From Bacteroidota bacterium (GTDB lineage Bacteria; Bacteroidota; Bacteroidia; UKL13-3), in NCBI GenBank assembly GCA_027484685.1, contig JAIXSO010000052.1, forward strand, positions 85,409-149,408: a stretch of 64,000 nt of DNA, in the 5' to 3' direction. Below the pieces are notes generated by a model, which searched no databases, was not told the DNA's origin, and saw only the letters and a list, made by a program, of their open reading frames with translations. This document shows positions 44,901 through 52,290 of the stretch, in pieces. Position 1 is the first letter of the stretch, and the number at the start of each line of letters is the position of its first letter. The position numbers were made by a program, and so were the translations under genes.

Positions 44901-45795
44901 GATTATTCAATCTAAATCTATTCAAAACATCAAAGGGAGAATAGAGAAAGCAGGAGTAAAACTTAAAGATTGGAACATAAAAATTAATAGAGGTATTTTA
45001 ACAGGATATAATGAAGCATTTATTATAGACGAGCAAACAAAAAACAAACTAATAGCTGAGGACGAAAAGTGTAAACATTTTATAAAACCTATTTTAAGAG
45101 GACAAGATATTAAGGCTTGGCAACCCAAATTTGGAAAACTATGGGTTATTTATATTCCAAAAGGATATACAATAAAAAACAATATACCTCCAATAAATAC
45201 AAATATTTTAGCTGAACCAACACCTAGGTATGGCAATATGAATGAGAAAGATGCCTGGAGTTGGTTTAAGAATGAATTACCTTCTCTTGCAGCGCACTTA
45301 GTAAAATTTAAAATAAAGGCAGAAGCTCGTTTAGATAAAGGGGATTTTTATTGGGAACAAAGAGCTTGTTCATATTTGGATGAGTTTGAAAAGCCTAAAA
45401 TTATTTATCCAAACATGACAAAGTTTTTGCCATTTGTATATGATGAAAGCAAATTCATTACAAATCAAAAATGTTTTATTATTACTACTGAAGATAACAG
45501 TTTAAAATTTTTAACCGCTTTCTTAAATTCAAAAATATTTAAGTTTTGTTTTAAAGATAATTTTCCAGAATTACTGGGTAATACTTTTGAATTAAGCAAA
45601 GTGTTTTTTGAACAAATTCCAGTTAAACAAATTTCAGAAACAGCGCAACAACCTTTTATAACCCTTGTTGACCAAATAATAGCAGCTAAGCAGCAAAACC
45701 AAGATACCAAAGCACTAGAAGCACAAATAGACCAAATGGTATATAAACTTTACGAACTAACAGACGAAGAAATTAAAATAGTGGAGGGGGAGTAG
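41902..45795 (+). CDS. Type IIG restriction-modification enzyme (Eco57I-like)
   Basis: 1297 residues in one chain. The N-terminal nuclease has Asp80 ('KDLVIFLG') and 'IIEAKRP' (Glu98-Ala-Lys100), a PD-(D/E)xK pattern. The N6-adenine methyltransferase has motif I 'CDPAVGSGHFLV' (Asp565) and motif IV 'GNPPY' (859-862). The C-terminal TaqI-like target recognition region includes 'ILRGQDIKAWQPKFGK' and 'FLTAFLNSKIFKF'. Together these cut and methylate the same DNA site without partner subunits. Two DNA palindromes of intergenic type lie in frame inside the gene, at 43456-43486 (residues about 519-528) and 43933-43972 (residues 678-690). The gene is flanked by direct copies of the double-hairpin repeat. 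The reading frame is intact. Confidence 0.88.
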   Translation: MKLIVQTPQKALKAFIKQRPLRSEIDKFKVNLIAILDKINTIENLPTDETEEHLKNNVRDFLLDTYYKETNEINTKDKKDLVIFLGTKTDNPVGVIIEAKRPSNEKEMVTPTKANSKALWELILYYFDERIKANNVELKQLIITNINQWYIIDANYFDKHIYRNSQIKKLYELKQTDKKDNTWFYEEINKTLATLNLEIPCVGFDIRNYSKVLRNADKDDDRELIALYKILSPQHLLKQVTPNDSNSLSPAFYKELLHIIGLEEAKEGGKNIIRRKLTERNEASLIEATIEALNTEDIWHRIPDLSLYGANKEERTFNIALELCITWINRILFLKLLEGQLINYHKGNKAYQFLNTETIHDYDELFKLFHRVLAVNITDRSDNLKVKYSKVPYLNSSLFEISELEDQTIKVNSLDNSALLDLLPTTVLKTTKKQTPKLPTLQYLQEFLDAYNFASEGEEDIQEDNKSIITASVLGKVFEKINGYKDGSVFTPSFITMYMCRKSIRLAVVQKFKDYFANESLRGTKQSQSNEIIIDSIEDIRDIITNKVITRQEANKIINSLKICDPAVGSGHFLVSALNEIIVIKSELNILLDEEGKTLRDYEIEIINDELIITDENGKLFAYNPENKESNRVQKTLFQEKQTIIENCLFGVDINPNSVKICRLRLWIELLKNAYYKPSISVDLSQRQLMELETLPNIDINIKCGNSLISRFALDADLSKALKSIKYDINAYRGFVHSYKNEKSREAKRGLIKIIDGIKQDFRTEISKFDPKQLKLNKASGELLTLLSQTTLLEPSAKDKKLKKEKQKKLETDIEKLTKEIEEIKSNAIYKNAFEWRFEFPEVLDNKGVFVGFDLVVGNPPYIQLQSMGKDADALEALNYKTYSRTGDIYSLFYEKGNEVLRTNGVLSFITSNKWMRADYGLNTRNYIVEQTNPVLLIDFGMLLVFDNATVLSNILSFTKGENENNLLAARTPNDYDLKSDLNSFFNENNVRTPVSKDAWIIQSKSIQNIKGRIEKAGVKLKDWNIKINRGILTGYNEAFIIDEQTKNKLIAEDEKCKHFIKPILRGQDIKAWQPKFGKLWVIYIPKGYTIKNNIPPINTNILAEPTPRYGNMNEKDAWSWFKNELPSLAAHLVKFKIKAEARLDKGDFYWEQRACSYLDEFEKPKIIYPNMTKFLPFVYDESKFITNQKCFIITTEDNSLKFLTAFLNSKIFKFCFKDNFPELLGNTFELSKVFFEQIPVKQISETAQQPFITLVDQIIAAKQQNQDTKALEAQIDQMVYKLYELTDEEIKIVEGE
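43456..43486. repeat. REP-like repeat inserted in frame in the RM gene
   Basis: The bases around GTCATTGCGAGGCACGAAG and the following CAATCTCAAT, with ATTGC/GCAAT arms, match from memory a widespread bacterial intergenic repeat. Here it is read as E-S-L-R-G-T-K-Q-S inside the enzyme, between the helical domain and the methyltransferase motif I. No stop codon is created. Confidence 0.6.
43933..43972. repeat. 40-base near-perfect palindrome inside the RM gene
   Basis: Each half is 20 bases, with a single mismatched pair; the centre CCGTTGACTTAAGTCAACGG is perfect. It starts exactly on a codon and encodes P-S-I-S-V-D-L-S-Q-R-Q-L-M. It falls between the 'LWIELLKNAYY' and 'LETLPNIDINIKCGNSL' blocks of the methyltransferase, where a surface loop is expected. 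Confidence 0.75.
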
Positions 45796-45819
45796 AGGAT
45801 GAAAAAAACGATAAAACAC

Positions 45820-45882
45820 AAAAAAAGAAACGCCTCCCGGAGGAGGCGTCAGACCAAGGATACTATCCTTGGTGTTGTTCTT
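45820..45882 (-). ncRNA. Candidate small RNA with terminator hairpin
   Basis: On the minus strand a TAnnTTTG box (TACATTTG, 45888-45895) is followed by a predicted start near 45882. Next come a hairpin with 8-base arms ACCAAGGA/TCCTTGGT (45853-45873) and a second one with arms ACGCCTCC/GGAGGCGT (45830-45849) closed by a UCCG loop of the stable UNCG type. A T-rich tract (45820-45829) ends it. The layout is that of a free-standing transcript of about 60 bases with its own promoter and terminator. It contains no open frame of note. A TTG lies 21 bases before the -7 box. It is convergent with the restriction-modification gene, whose terminator it might also provide. No known family is recognised. 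Confidence 0.5.
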
Positions 45883-45887
45883 AGGTG

Positions 45888-45895
45888 CAAATGTA
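45888..45895 (-). promoter_or_regulatory. Promoter -7 box of the candidate small RNA
   Basis: TACATTTG on the minus strand fits TAnnTTTG. On the same strand a TTG lies 21 bases upstream, close to the usual 19-base spacing of Bacteroidota promoters. No gene other than the small hairpin unit lies downstream on this strand. Confidence 0.5.
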
Positions 45896-45950
45896 ATATA
45901 AAATGAATCAAAAATGCAAGATACTATTAACAAAAAAGAAAGAGTTTGCT

Positions 45951-46012
45951 TATGGTCGGTGTTTTCACCGACCAATTTAACAAGTAAGTTGTTAAAACGC
46001 CAACCTCAGGCA
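45951..46012 (+). repeat. Double-hairpin intergenic repeat, copy 3
   Basis: It begins with the perfect hairpin 45954-45973 (GGTCGGTG, TTTT, CACCGACC), then the spacer AATTTAACAAGTAA and a decayed second hairpin to about 46005. It ends 7 bases before the stop codon of the regulator gene on the minus strand. With the gene's last 42 bases it matches 17209-17320. Confidence 0.78.
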
Positions 46013-46018
46013 AATCCA

Positions 46019-47347
46019 TTATCCAATTTTATATTCCTCCAATTTGCGGTAAAGGGTAGTAAGGGCAATGCCAAGTAGTTCGGCAGTTTTGGTTTTATTG
46101 CCATTGGTATAGGTCAATATTTTTTTTATGTGTTGTTGTTCGGCAGCAGCCAAGGTAAATAAGGGTTGGATTGGGCTATTATTTAACAGTTCAAAAGGCA
46201 ATGTGTCAATATTAAGTTCAGAACCCTCGCTTAGTATTACACTTCGTTCAATTACATTTTTTAGTTCTCTAATATTGCCAGGCCAACTGTGGTTAATTAA
46301 AGCATAGGTATAATTGGCGCCAATGATTTTGGTGGTTTGGTTGGTTTTGGTTGAAAATAGTTTACAAAAATGTTCCGCCAATGCGCCTATATCTGATGTA
46401 CGTTCGCGCAAGGCCGGTAGCCTAATACTAAAAGTAGATAACCTGTAAAATAAATCTTGCCTAAAGTGTTGGTTATCTATTTCGGTTAAAAGGTTTTTAT
46501 TGGTAGCTGCTATTAGCCTCACATTTACCTTACTGGTTTTACTATCGCCTACTTTTATGTATTCCCCATTTTCGAGTACACGCAAAAGTTTAGCTTGAAG
46601 GTCAAGTGGCATTTCGCCAATTTCATCTAAAAATAAAGTGCCATTATGAGCTTCTTCAAAAAGGCCTTTTTTATCTTTGTTAGCGCCTGTAAATGCACCT
46701 GCTTTATGGCCAAATAATTCGCTTTCTAATAAATCTTTACTAAAAGCAGCACAATTAATGGCTACAAAATTTTGTTTATTTCTACTACTTTGTTGGTGTA
46801 TAGCTTGCGCAAATACCTCTTTGCCTGTTCCTGTTTCACCAGTTAACAAAACTGTAGCATCAGTAGTGCTTACTTTTTTTGCTAAATTAATTACTTGTTC
46901 TATGGCTTTTGAGTGGCCAATAATATTTTGAAACGAGTGTTTTGAGTCTAGCTGTTTTTCTAAATGTTGGACGCGCTTGGCTAAACTAACTTTATCAATA
47001 GCTTTGTATAATAAAGGAATAATTTTATTGTTATCATCACCTTTGGTTATATAATCAAAAGCACCATTTTTTATGGCTTGAACACCATCAGCAATGTTAC
47101 CATAAGCAGTAAGTAAAATTACTTCTGAAAAAGGTTGAATTTGTTTGATTTCTGCAACGGTTTCTACTCCATTGGCATCAGGCAGTTTTACATCGCAAAG
47201 CACTACATCAACTGCCTGTTGAGATAGTTTTTTGCACGCAGTTTTAAAATCGGGTGCTTGTATAACTTCAAAACCTTCTAAATGAATGATACGCGCTAGT
47301 AAAGTGCGTAATTTTTCTTCATCGTCTATAATTAATACTGTTTTCAA
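46019..47347 (-). CDS. Sigma-54-dependent response regulator (NtrC family)
   Basis: 442 residues: receiver domain with Asp52 ('VVLCDVKLPDANG'), AAA+ ATPase with Walker A 'GETGTGKEVF', sigma-54 contact loop 'GAFTGA', Walker B 'GTLFLDEIGEMPLD', and arginine-finger region 'FRQDLFYRL'. A Fis-type helix-turn-helix ends the protein ('KTAELLGIALTTLYRKLEEYKIG'). When phosphorylated it would open sigma-54 promoters. No histidine kinase gene is adjacent; as I recall, regulators of this type occur next to kdp loci in Bacteroidota, so the kinase at 26982 is one possible partner. Its last 13 codons and downstream DNA are duplicated at 17209-17320. Confidence 0.93.
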   Translation of the reverse strand: MKTVLIIDDEEKLRTLLARIIHLEGFEVIQAPDFKTACKKLSQQAVDVVLCDVKLPDANGVETVAEIKQIQPFSEVILLTAYGNIADGVQAIKNGAFDYITKGDDNNKIIPLLYKAIDKVSLAKRVQHLEKQLDSKHSFQNIIGHSKAIEQVINLAKKVSTTDATVLLTGETGTGKEVFAQAIHQQSSRNKQNFVAINCAAFSKDLLESELFGHKAGAFTGANKDKKGLFEEAHNGTLFLDEIGEMPLDLQAKLLRVLENGEYIKVGDSKTSKVNVRLIAATNKNLLTEIDNQHFRQDLFYRLSTFSIRLPALRERTSDIGALAEHFCKLFSTKTNQTTKIIGANYTYALINHSWPGNIRELKNVIERSVILSEGSELNIDTLPFELLNNSPIQPLFTLAAAEQQHIKKILTYTNGNKTKTAELLGIALTTLYRKLEEYKIG

Positions 47348-47426
47348 TTAAGGAATAATTGGATGTGCAAACTTAAGGTTTTTATGATAACAGCCATTAT
47401 TTAATCAATCAAATTAATGCCTTTAA

Positions 47427-47456
47427 TTGCATGCAAGTGCACTTTTATTATATTTG
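47427..47456 (+). promoter_or_regulatory. Consensus promoter of the ACP/KAS operon
   Basis: TTG at 47427-47429, exactly 19 bases, then TATATTTG at 47449-47456: the full Bacteroidota housekeeping promoter. The start codon of the acyl carrier protein lies 18 bases after it. A 10-base perfect palindrome, TTGCATGCAA (47427-47436), overlaps the upstream box and could be an operator. It probably drives the genes from 47475 onward. Confidence 0.72.
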
Positions 47457-47474
47457 TATTTACGTTTTAAATAT

Positions 47475-47738
47475 ATGGATAGTTTTTCGATACATAATAA
47501 AGACAGTTTTTTAGGTTTTGTGGCTTCAGAGTTAATGATAGCTGAAACCGAAATTACGTTTGAAACTGAATTTAGAAAAATTGCCACTTGGAGTTCGTTA
47601 AATGCCTTAATTTTCATATCACGAATTAATGAGGAATTAGATGTCCTTATATCTTCAGCTGATTTAGCAGCAATAAAAACCATAAACGAAATTTATAACT
47701 TAGTACTTACCAAAGCCAATGGCATTAGCACAAATTAG
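47475..47738 (+). CDS. Acyl carrier protein with variant serine motif
   Basis: 87 residues from the ATG at 47475; upstream codons in the frame lie in the promoter. The size and the pattern 'FETEFRKIATWSSLNALIFISRINEELDVLISSADLAAIKTINEIYNLV' (seen in sections) fit a four-helix acyl carrier protein of the type that accompanies dedicated ketoacyl synthases. Ser41 is the likely phosphopantetheine site; the residue before it is Ser40 in place of the usual Asp of the D-S-L motif. It overlaps the next gene by 20 bases, so the two are translationally coupled and probably work as a pair. The acyl chain could serve the surface product made by the cluster. Confidence 0.72.
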   Translation: MDSFSIHNKDSFLGFVASELMIAETEITFETEFRKIATWSSLNALIFISRINEELDVLISSADLAAIKTINEIYNLVLTKANGISTN

Positions 47739-48723
47739 TGGAACAGAAATAGTTGGTTTGGTTTCGGTGGTTCCTAAAAACACCGAAGATAATTTACTGC
47801 TAAGTATAGTACCATTAGAAGAACGCGAAGCACTACTTACTCATACCGGAATTAGGTACAGAAAAATTAATGATAATACGGAATTAGGAGTAAAACATTT
47901 TTTTAAAAAAGGAATTGAAAGCCTTTTACAAGAACTTGATTGGCAAAAAGATTCAATTGATATAATAGTTTGTGTTACGCAAACTCCTCAAATAGCCATT
48001 CCTTCTATAGCTTGTCAAATTCATGGCGATTTTGGTTTTAATACCGAAGTGCTTTGTTATGACATCAATTCAGGATGTTCGGGTTTTGTATATGGTTTAC
48101 ACACAGTAAGTGCTTTAATGCAAACTGTTTTTAAAAAAAATGTTAGGGCGTTGTTATGTTGTGGCGATGTGTCTTCGCAGTTAATTGAAAATATAGACAG
48201 AGCTACAAGACCAATTTTTTCGGACGCAGTTTCGGTAATTGGCTTAGAGTTAAATAAAGACAATACAGAAGCAACAGGCTATTTTAACTTAGAAACTGCA
48301 GGAAAAGGCCAACAAGTTATATATTCTGAAACCATTGATAACAAGCAATACATGAGGCTGAACGGGATTGATATTTTTAATTATTCCCTAAAAATGGTCC
48401 CTAAAAACATAAGCACTCTTTTGAATTGTGCTAATAAAGAAGTTGATTTTTGCGATTTGTTTGTGTTTCATCAAGCCAATAAGCTTATTAATGAAGCTAT
48501 AAGAAAAAAATTAAACTTGCCCGAAAGTAAAGTGCCATCATCGTTATACCATTTTGGTAATACTGCATCGGCAAGTATTCCACTCACTTTAGGTTTAAAT
48601 TGGGCACCAACTAATTTGCAATCAGGGTGGGTTTTGGTTTCAGGTTTTGGTGTTGGTTTTTCGGTAGCTTCTGCTTTAATTCGCTTTAACCCCAAAGTTT
48701 GTTTAGCACCACTCCAAATATGA
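47719..48723 (+). CDS. Ketoacyl-ACP synthase III (FabH-like)
   Basis: 334 residues of the thiolase fold. The catalytic triad is complete: Cys120 ('DINSGCSGFVYG'), His251 ('FVFHQANKLI') and Asn281 ('YHFGNTASASIPL'). It condenses an acyl-CoA or acyl starter with malonyl-ACP. The paired acyl carrier protein gene overlaps by 20 bases at its 5' end, and the next gene (a glycosyltransferase) overlaps through ATGA at 48720. This points to a pathway-specific synthase and not the housekeeping FabH, which is usually with plsX or rpmF. Products of such pairs in polysaccharide clusters are acyl groups or small keto-lipids. The exact starter is unknown. Confidence 0.88.
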   Translation: MALAQISGTEIVGLVSVVPKNTEDNLLLSIVPLEEREALLTHTGIRYRKINDNTELGVKHFFKKGIESLLQELDWQKDSIDIIVCVTQTPQIAIPSIACQIHGDFGFNTEVLCYDINSGCSGFVYGLHTVSALMQTVFKKNVRALLCCGDVSSQLIENIDRATRPIFSDAVSVIGLELNKDNTEATGYFNLETAGKGQQVIYSETIDNKQYMRLNGIDIFNYSLKMVPKNISTLLNCANKEVDFCDLFVFHQANKLINEAIRKKLNLPESKVPSSLYHFGNTASASIPLTLGLNWAPTNLQSGWVLVSGFGVGFSVASALIRFNPKVCLAPLQI

Positions 48724-49634
48724 AATCGTTAGATATTGTTATACCGGTATATAATTCCGAAAAATCGCTCGATTTGTTAATTAACAGGTTAGATGTTTGG
48801 ATTAAGCAAAGTACTTTTAAAGTAACAGTTATTTTTGTAAACGATTTAAGTTTAGATGGAACTCAACATAAGTTAGAGCAATTAGTTAAACAGATTGCTT
48901 TTGATTATAAAATTATAAAATTAGCGCAAAACTATGGACAACATACAGCAACAGCCGTTGGTTTTTATTACGCCAATAGCGATTTTATAGCTACCATTGA
49001 TGACGATTTGCAGCATGAAATTTTTGAATTAGATGACATGTTTAACTGTTTAATGCATACGCATGCCGATTTGGTTTACGGAAAATTTAAAGAAAAAAAA
49101 CACTACTTTCTTCGAAATATTGGCACCAAAATATTGCAGTTAATTTTAAAGTTTGGTGGTAGAGATTATTCTATGGTAACATCCTATAGAATTATGAGAA
49201 AATCGGTTATTTCAGTGTTTAAGACCAAACAATCAAAAATTTATTTTATTGACGATTTTTTACTGCTCGGTGCATCTAAAGTAAATGTTTGCGCGGTAAA
49301 TCACGTTCCTCGAAAACAAGGTAATTCGGGTTATTCGTTTTTAAAACTTACGAATATGGCAATTACCATTTTATTGTTACATTCTTCATTGCCATTAAAG
49401 TTAATTAGCCGAATGGGATTATTTATGTCGTTGTGTTTTTTTATTGTTGGTTGTTTTTATATTTACCAAAAATTAGCTTTTGATGTAGCCATAGGTTTTA
49501 CATCGCTTATAGTAGCTATATTTTTTTCAACCGGTTTAATATTGTTTTCGCTTGGCATTATTGGCGAATACATTAGAAGAATTTGGGTTTCAAAACAAGA
49601 GTTAGATAAAGTAATAATTGCTGAAATTTGTTAA
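48720..49634 (+). CDS. Family 2 glycosyltransferase, DPM1/GtrB-like
   Basis: 304 residues from the ATG at 48720 (MKSLDIVIPVYNSEKS), which overlaps the previous stop as ATGA. A GT-A catalytic domain carries 'TIDDDLQHEIFEL' as its DxD-type metal site and 'VTSYRIMRKSV'. Two C-terminal membrane helices ('GLFMSLCFFIVGCFYIY', 'FFSTGLILFSLGIIGEYIRR') follow, as in enzymes that move a sugar from a nucleotide to undecaprenyl phosphate. It would work at the inner face of the cytoplasmic membrane. The sugar is not known. The next gene starts within its last codons. Confidence 0.88.
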   Translation: MKSLDIVIPVYNSEKSLDLLINRLDVWIKQSTFKVTVIFVNDLSLDGTQHKLEQLVKQIAFDYKIIKLAQNYGQHTATAVGFYYANSDFIATIDDDLQHEIFELDDMFNCLMHTHADLVYGKFKEKKHYFLRNIGTKILQLILKFGGRDYSMVTSYRIMRKSVISVFKTKQSKIYFIDDFLLLGASKVNVCAVNHVPRKQGNSGYSFLKLTNMAITILLLHSSLPLKLISRMGLFMSLCFFIVGCFYIYQKLAFDVAIGFTSLIVAIFFSTGLILFSLGIIGEYIRRIWVSKQELDKVIIAEIC

Positions 49635-50158
49635 ACTTAAATAATAAGGAAATTGTATTAAAACCTTTGGCTTTAGCTGATATAGAGCTAGTAAGAGTTT
49701 GGCGGAATTCGCCAGCTATTTTGGCAAATATGGAATATCAGCTTGAAATTTCGGCAGCACAACAACTCAAATGGTTTGAGTCGTTACAAAACGAAACTTG
49801 TTATTATTTTATAATTTGGGTAAATAACGTAAAGGTTGGCCTGGTTCATTTAAATAAATTCGAAAACGATACAGCACACGTAGGTTTGTTTATTGGTAAC
49901 CCAAATTTTGTAGGAACAGGAGTTTCTGTTGGAGCTTCTGTGTTAATATTGTCGTTTGCTTTTGAAGAATTAAAGCTAATAAAACTATTTGCCAAAGTAA
50001 AAGCATCAAATCAAATAGCTATAAACTATAATGAAAGTTTGGGTTTTGAATTTTCTAATACATTAAACGATACTTTTAGCCAATTCATTATTACGCAACA
50101 AAAGTATTTTCAAAAGGCTGATTATTTGAAAAAATTGGTACAAACAGCAATGCAATAA
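49628..50158 (+). CDS. GNAT-family N-acetyltransferase
   Basis: 176 residues; a TTG start at 49628 overlaps the upstream stop, and there is no ATG before residue 35. The N terminus 'IVLKPLALADIELVRVWRNSP' and the acetyl-CoA site around 'GLFIGNPNFVGTGVSVGASVLIL', followed by 'IKLFAKVKASNQIAINYNESLGFE', are typical for acetyltransferases acting on amino sugars (WecD/PseH-like) or ribosomal proteins (RimJ-like). In this setting, transfer to an amino sugar nucleotide is more likely. It ends just before a gene on the opposite strand. Confidence 0.72.
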   Translation: MLNLNNKEIVLKPLALADIELVRVWRNSPAILANMEYQLEISAAQQLKWFESLQNETCYYFIIWVNNVKVGLVHLNKFENDTAHVGLFIGNPNFVGTGVSVGASVLILSFAFEELKLIKLFAKVKASNQIAINYNESLGFEFSNTLNDTFSQFIITQQKYFQKADYLKKLVQTAMQ

Positions 50159-50159
50159 C

Positions 50160-51065
50160 TTATCGCTGTAAAACTCGCCAACGAATTTCATTCAATAAAA
50201 ACTTTAATTTAGCAGTTAAATTTTTCCCCTCTAAATGTAAATAATTACTAGTAAACAAACTTGGGTTTAAAACCCATTTAATCGCTCTTTTATAAAATGG
50301 CAAATAAGCATAAGGAAATTTTGTAATACCAAAATAGGGTTTAAGTTTCGGGTAAATGTTTTTAAAAAACTCATTTCTATTGGCCCAATAATAAGCACTA
50401 TCTCTTTTTGGCATTACTTCCAAACCAATATGAAATGTTAAATGTTTATCAGTTAAATAAATTGGATTTTGGGCAAATGAAGCAATATTATGAATCAAAG
50501 CTACTTCAATAAATGGAATGCCAACACATATATTTCCCAAAATAAATTGTTGAAGTAGTTCTTTTTTAATTATAAAACAATCGTAACCAGGATGCGATTT
50601 ACCCAACTCTGCATACATTAATGGTAATTGGTTTTTATCCTTATAAATGTTCGAAATTCTTCTTCTATTAATTACGATAGCATCATGATTCGAATTTATA
50701 TATTCCAAAACAGTATCATAAAAAAAGGGCATTAAAGCAATATCAGAATTAGAGTAAATAATGTAATCACTTTCGGTAACTTCTTTTGTTTTATCTAAAA
50801 TATCTTTAATTAGAGGAAGTTTTTTCCCTTGTAATTGTGGGTGAATATCTAATATAGATTTTTCAAGGTTTGAAAGAATGGTAAATTCATCGGGAATAAT
50901 GCTTTTATCTTCTTCAAATTGAGTGGTGCAAATGGTAATTTTACTGCTGTTCTTAGCATTTTTTTTAGCAATAATTATACTTTCAAAAGTAATAGGCTGT
51001 GCATTGTATAAGTCTGCACTTTCGTTTACTTTTACCGGATTAATTATGTGAACTATTTTGGTCAA
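50160..51065 (-). CDS. Glycosyltransferase-like protein of unknown function
   Basis: 301 residues, no signal peptide or membrane helix. The N terminus 'KIVHIINPVKVNESADLYNAQPITFESI' and a central 'YIIYSNSDIALMPFFYDTV' recall a GT-A nucleotide-sugar fold with an 'NSD' in place of the usual DxD. 'KSHPGYDCFIIKKELLQQF' and 'GIPFIEVALIHNI' are further landmarks. No named family is certain. It is the only minus-strand gene in the 47475-64000 cluster and converges on the acetyltransferase gene with one base between the stops. A 343-base non-coding stretch separates it from the exporter genes. Confidence 0.55.
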   Translation of the reverse strand: MTKIVHIINPVKVNESADLYNAQPITFESIIIAKKNAKNSSKITICTTQFEEDKSIIPDEFTILSNLEKSILDIHPQLQGKKLPLIKDILDKTKEVTESDYIIYSNSDIALMPFFYDTVLEYINSNHDAIVINRRRISNIYKDKNQLPLMYAELGKSHPGYDCFIIKKELLQQFILGNICVGIPFIEVALIHNIASFAQNPIYLTDKHLTFHIGLEVMPKRDSAYYWANRNEFFKNIYPKLKPYFGITKFPYAYLPFYKRAIKWVLNPSLFTSNYLHLEGKNLTAKLKFLLNEIRWRVLQR

Positions 51066-51408
51066 TGAAGAAAATTTTATTTAATAATATCAGTAATTCG
51101 TTCAAGTATACAAAAAACTTTGAGTTCTTGTTTTCGGATTATGAATTATTAGAAAAAAATATTTTTATTAAGGAAATTTTTAGTTTGTTGTAGCAAAATT
51201 TTTTCCTTTAATTAGAAGTAATTTGAAAGTGAATGCACTGTTTATAATGTACTGAAAGATTTATTAACAAGCAAAAAATGTGGTTGTAATATTTATGATG
51301 AAAACATTATTATATTTTCAAAAAGAATTTTGCATTACTTTTAAATGCTTTGCTAACTGAAATTGACATAAATAATATTTGCAACACCGTTATAAACTAT
51401 TTTGCCAA
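51066..51408. other. Divergent intergenic region before the exporter genes
   Basis: A 343-base, very AT-rich stretch between two divergent genes. No protein, RNA gene or repeat could be recognised. It holds a possible plus-strand promoter: AATATTTG (51374-51381), one base off TAnnTTTG, with a TTTG about 21 bases upstream, 27 bases before the permease ATG. Here the local base composition turns more AT-rich and stays so up to about 60200. Confidence 0.45.
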
Positions 51409-52242
51409 ATGAAAGATATTAAGACCGAAAAAGTACTGATAATTAATTCAAAGCCAGATTCTTTTTTTGTGTATTTTAAAAAAATATGGCATTATAAAAA
51501 TTTAATATGGGTTTTTGCACAACGCGATATCAAAGTAAAGTATGCACAAACTATGCTTGGCATCACCTGGACTATACTTCAGCCCCTTACAGCATTAGTT
51601 ATTTATACTGTTTTTTTTGGAGTAATTTTAAATTGGTCTGCAGGAGATATTCCATTTCCTTTATATGTTTTAAGTGGATTAATTGGATGGAATTTTTTCT
51701 CATATATCATTTATCAAGGTTCTTCAAGTGTTCAGGATGCTTCCTTTACTATAAAAAAAATATATTTTCCCAAGAGTATATTGCCTTTATCAAAAGTAGT
51801 TATAGCTCTTATTGAGTTATTATTGAGTTTGATTTTATTTATTCCATTGTTGCTTTATTATAATGTTTCAATTTCATGGCATATTGTTTTTTTTCCGTTT
51901 TCCATTTTGTTTAACGCCTTTTGTGGACTATTGCCCGTTTTTTTTATAGCAATATTTGCTTACAAAAAACGCGATTTGTTTCATCTGCTTCCTTATATAG
52001 TAACTTTTGGAATTTGGCTCACACCAGTATTTTTTACAAATAGTATATTTTCTGCTCGTTTTTCGTTTTTAATGGACTATAATCCAATGGCTAATGTTGT
52101 TGAGTTTTGGCGTTGGGTACTTTTTAATTATGGTTCTTTTAAAGTAATCTGGGTGGCTAATTTTTTTATTGTAATGATTTTAACTATTGTGGCAATGTAT
52201 TTTTATAATAGGAAAGAGAATGAGTTTAGCGATTTTATTTAA
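51409..52242 (+). CDS. ABC-2 type exporter permease (Wzm/TagG-like)
   Basis: 277 residues from the ATG at 51409; a TTG start ten codons earlier would overlap the promoter. Six membrane helices. The N-terminal 'LIWVFAQRDIKVKYAQTMLGITW' and 'LQPLTALVIYTVFFGVILNW' are hallmarks of polysaccharide permeases, and 'SGLIGWNFFSYIIYQGSSSV' and 'FGIWLTPVFFTNSIF' belong to later helices. It pairs with the ATPase at 54497, with which it would move a lipid-linked polymer or glycolipid across the inner membrane. Two other genes lie between the pair, which are normally adjacent. Confidence 0.9.
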   Translation: MKDIKTEKVLIINSKPDSFFVYFKKIWHYKNLIWVFAQRDIKVKYAQTMLGITWTILQPLTALVIYTVFFGVILNWSAGDIPFPLYVLSGLIGWNFFSYIIYQGSSSVQDASFTIKKIYFPKSILPLSKVVIALIELLLSLILFIPLLLYYNVSISWHIVFFPFSILFNAFCGLLPVFFIAIFAYKKRDLFHLLPYIVTFGIWLTPVFFTNSIFSARFSFLMDYNPMANVVEFWRWVLFNYGSFKVIWVANFFIVMILTIVAMYFYNRKENEFSDFI

Positions 52243-52290
52243 TGAAAGTATTTGATAGTTATAACTTGTATCTAAAATTAAATCACATAA

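Noticed and set aside
41902..45795. Possible larger defence island around the restriction-modification gene
   Set aside because: The neighbours on both sides are a metabolic mutase and a response regulator; no second defence gene was found.
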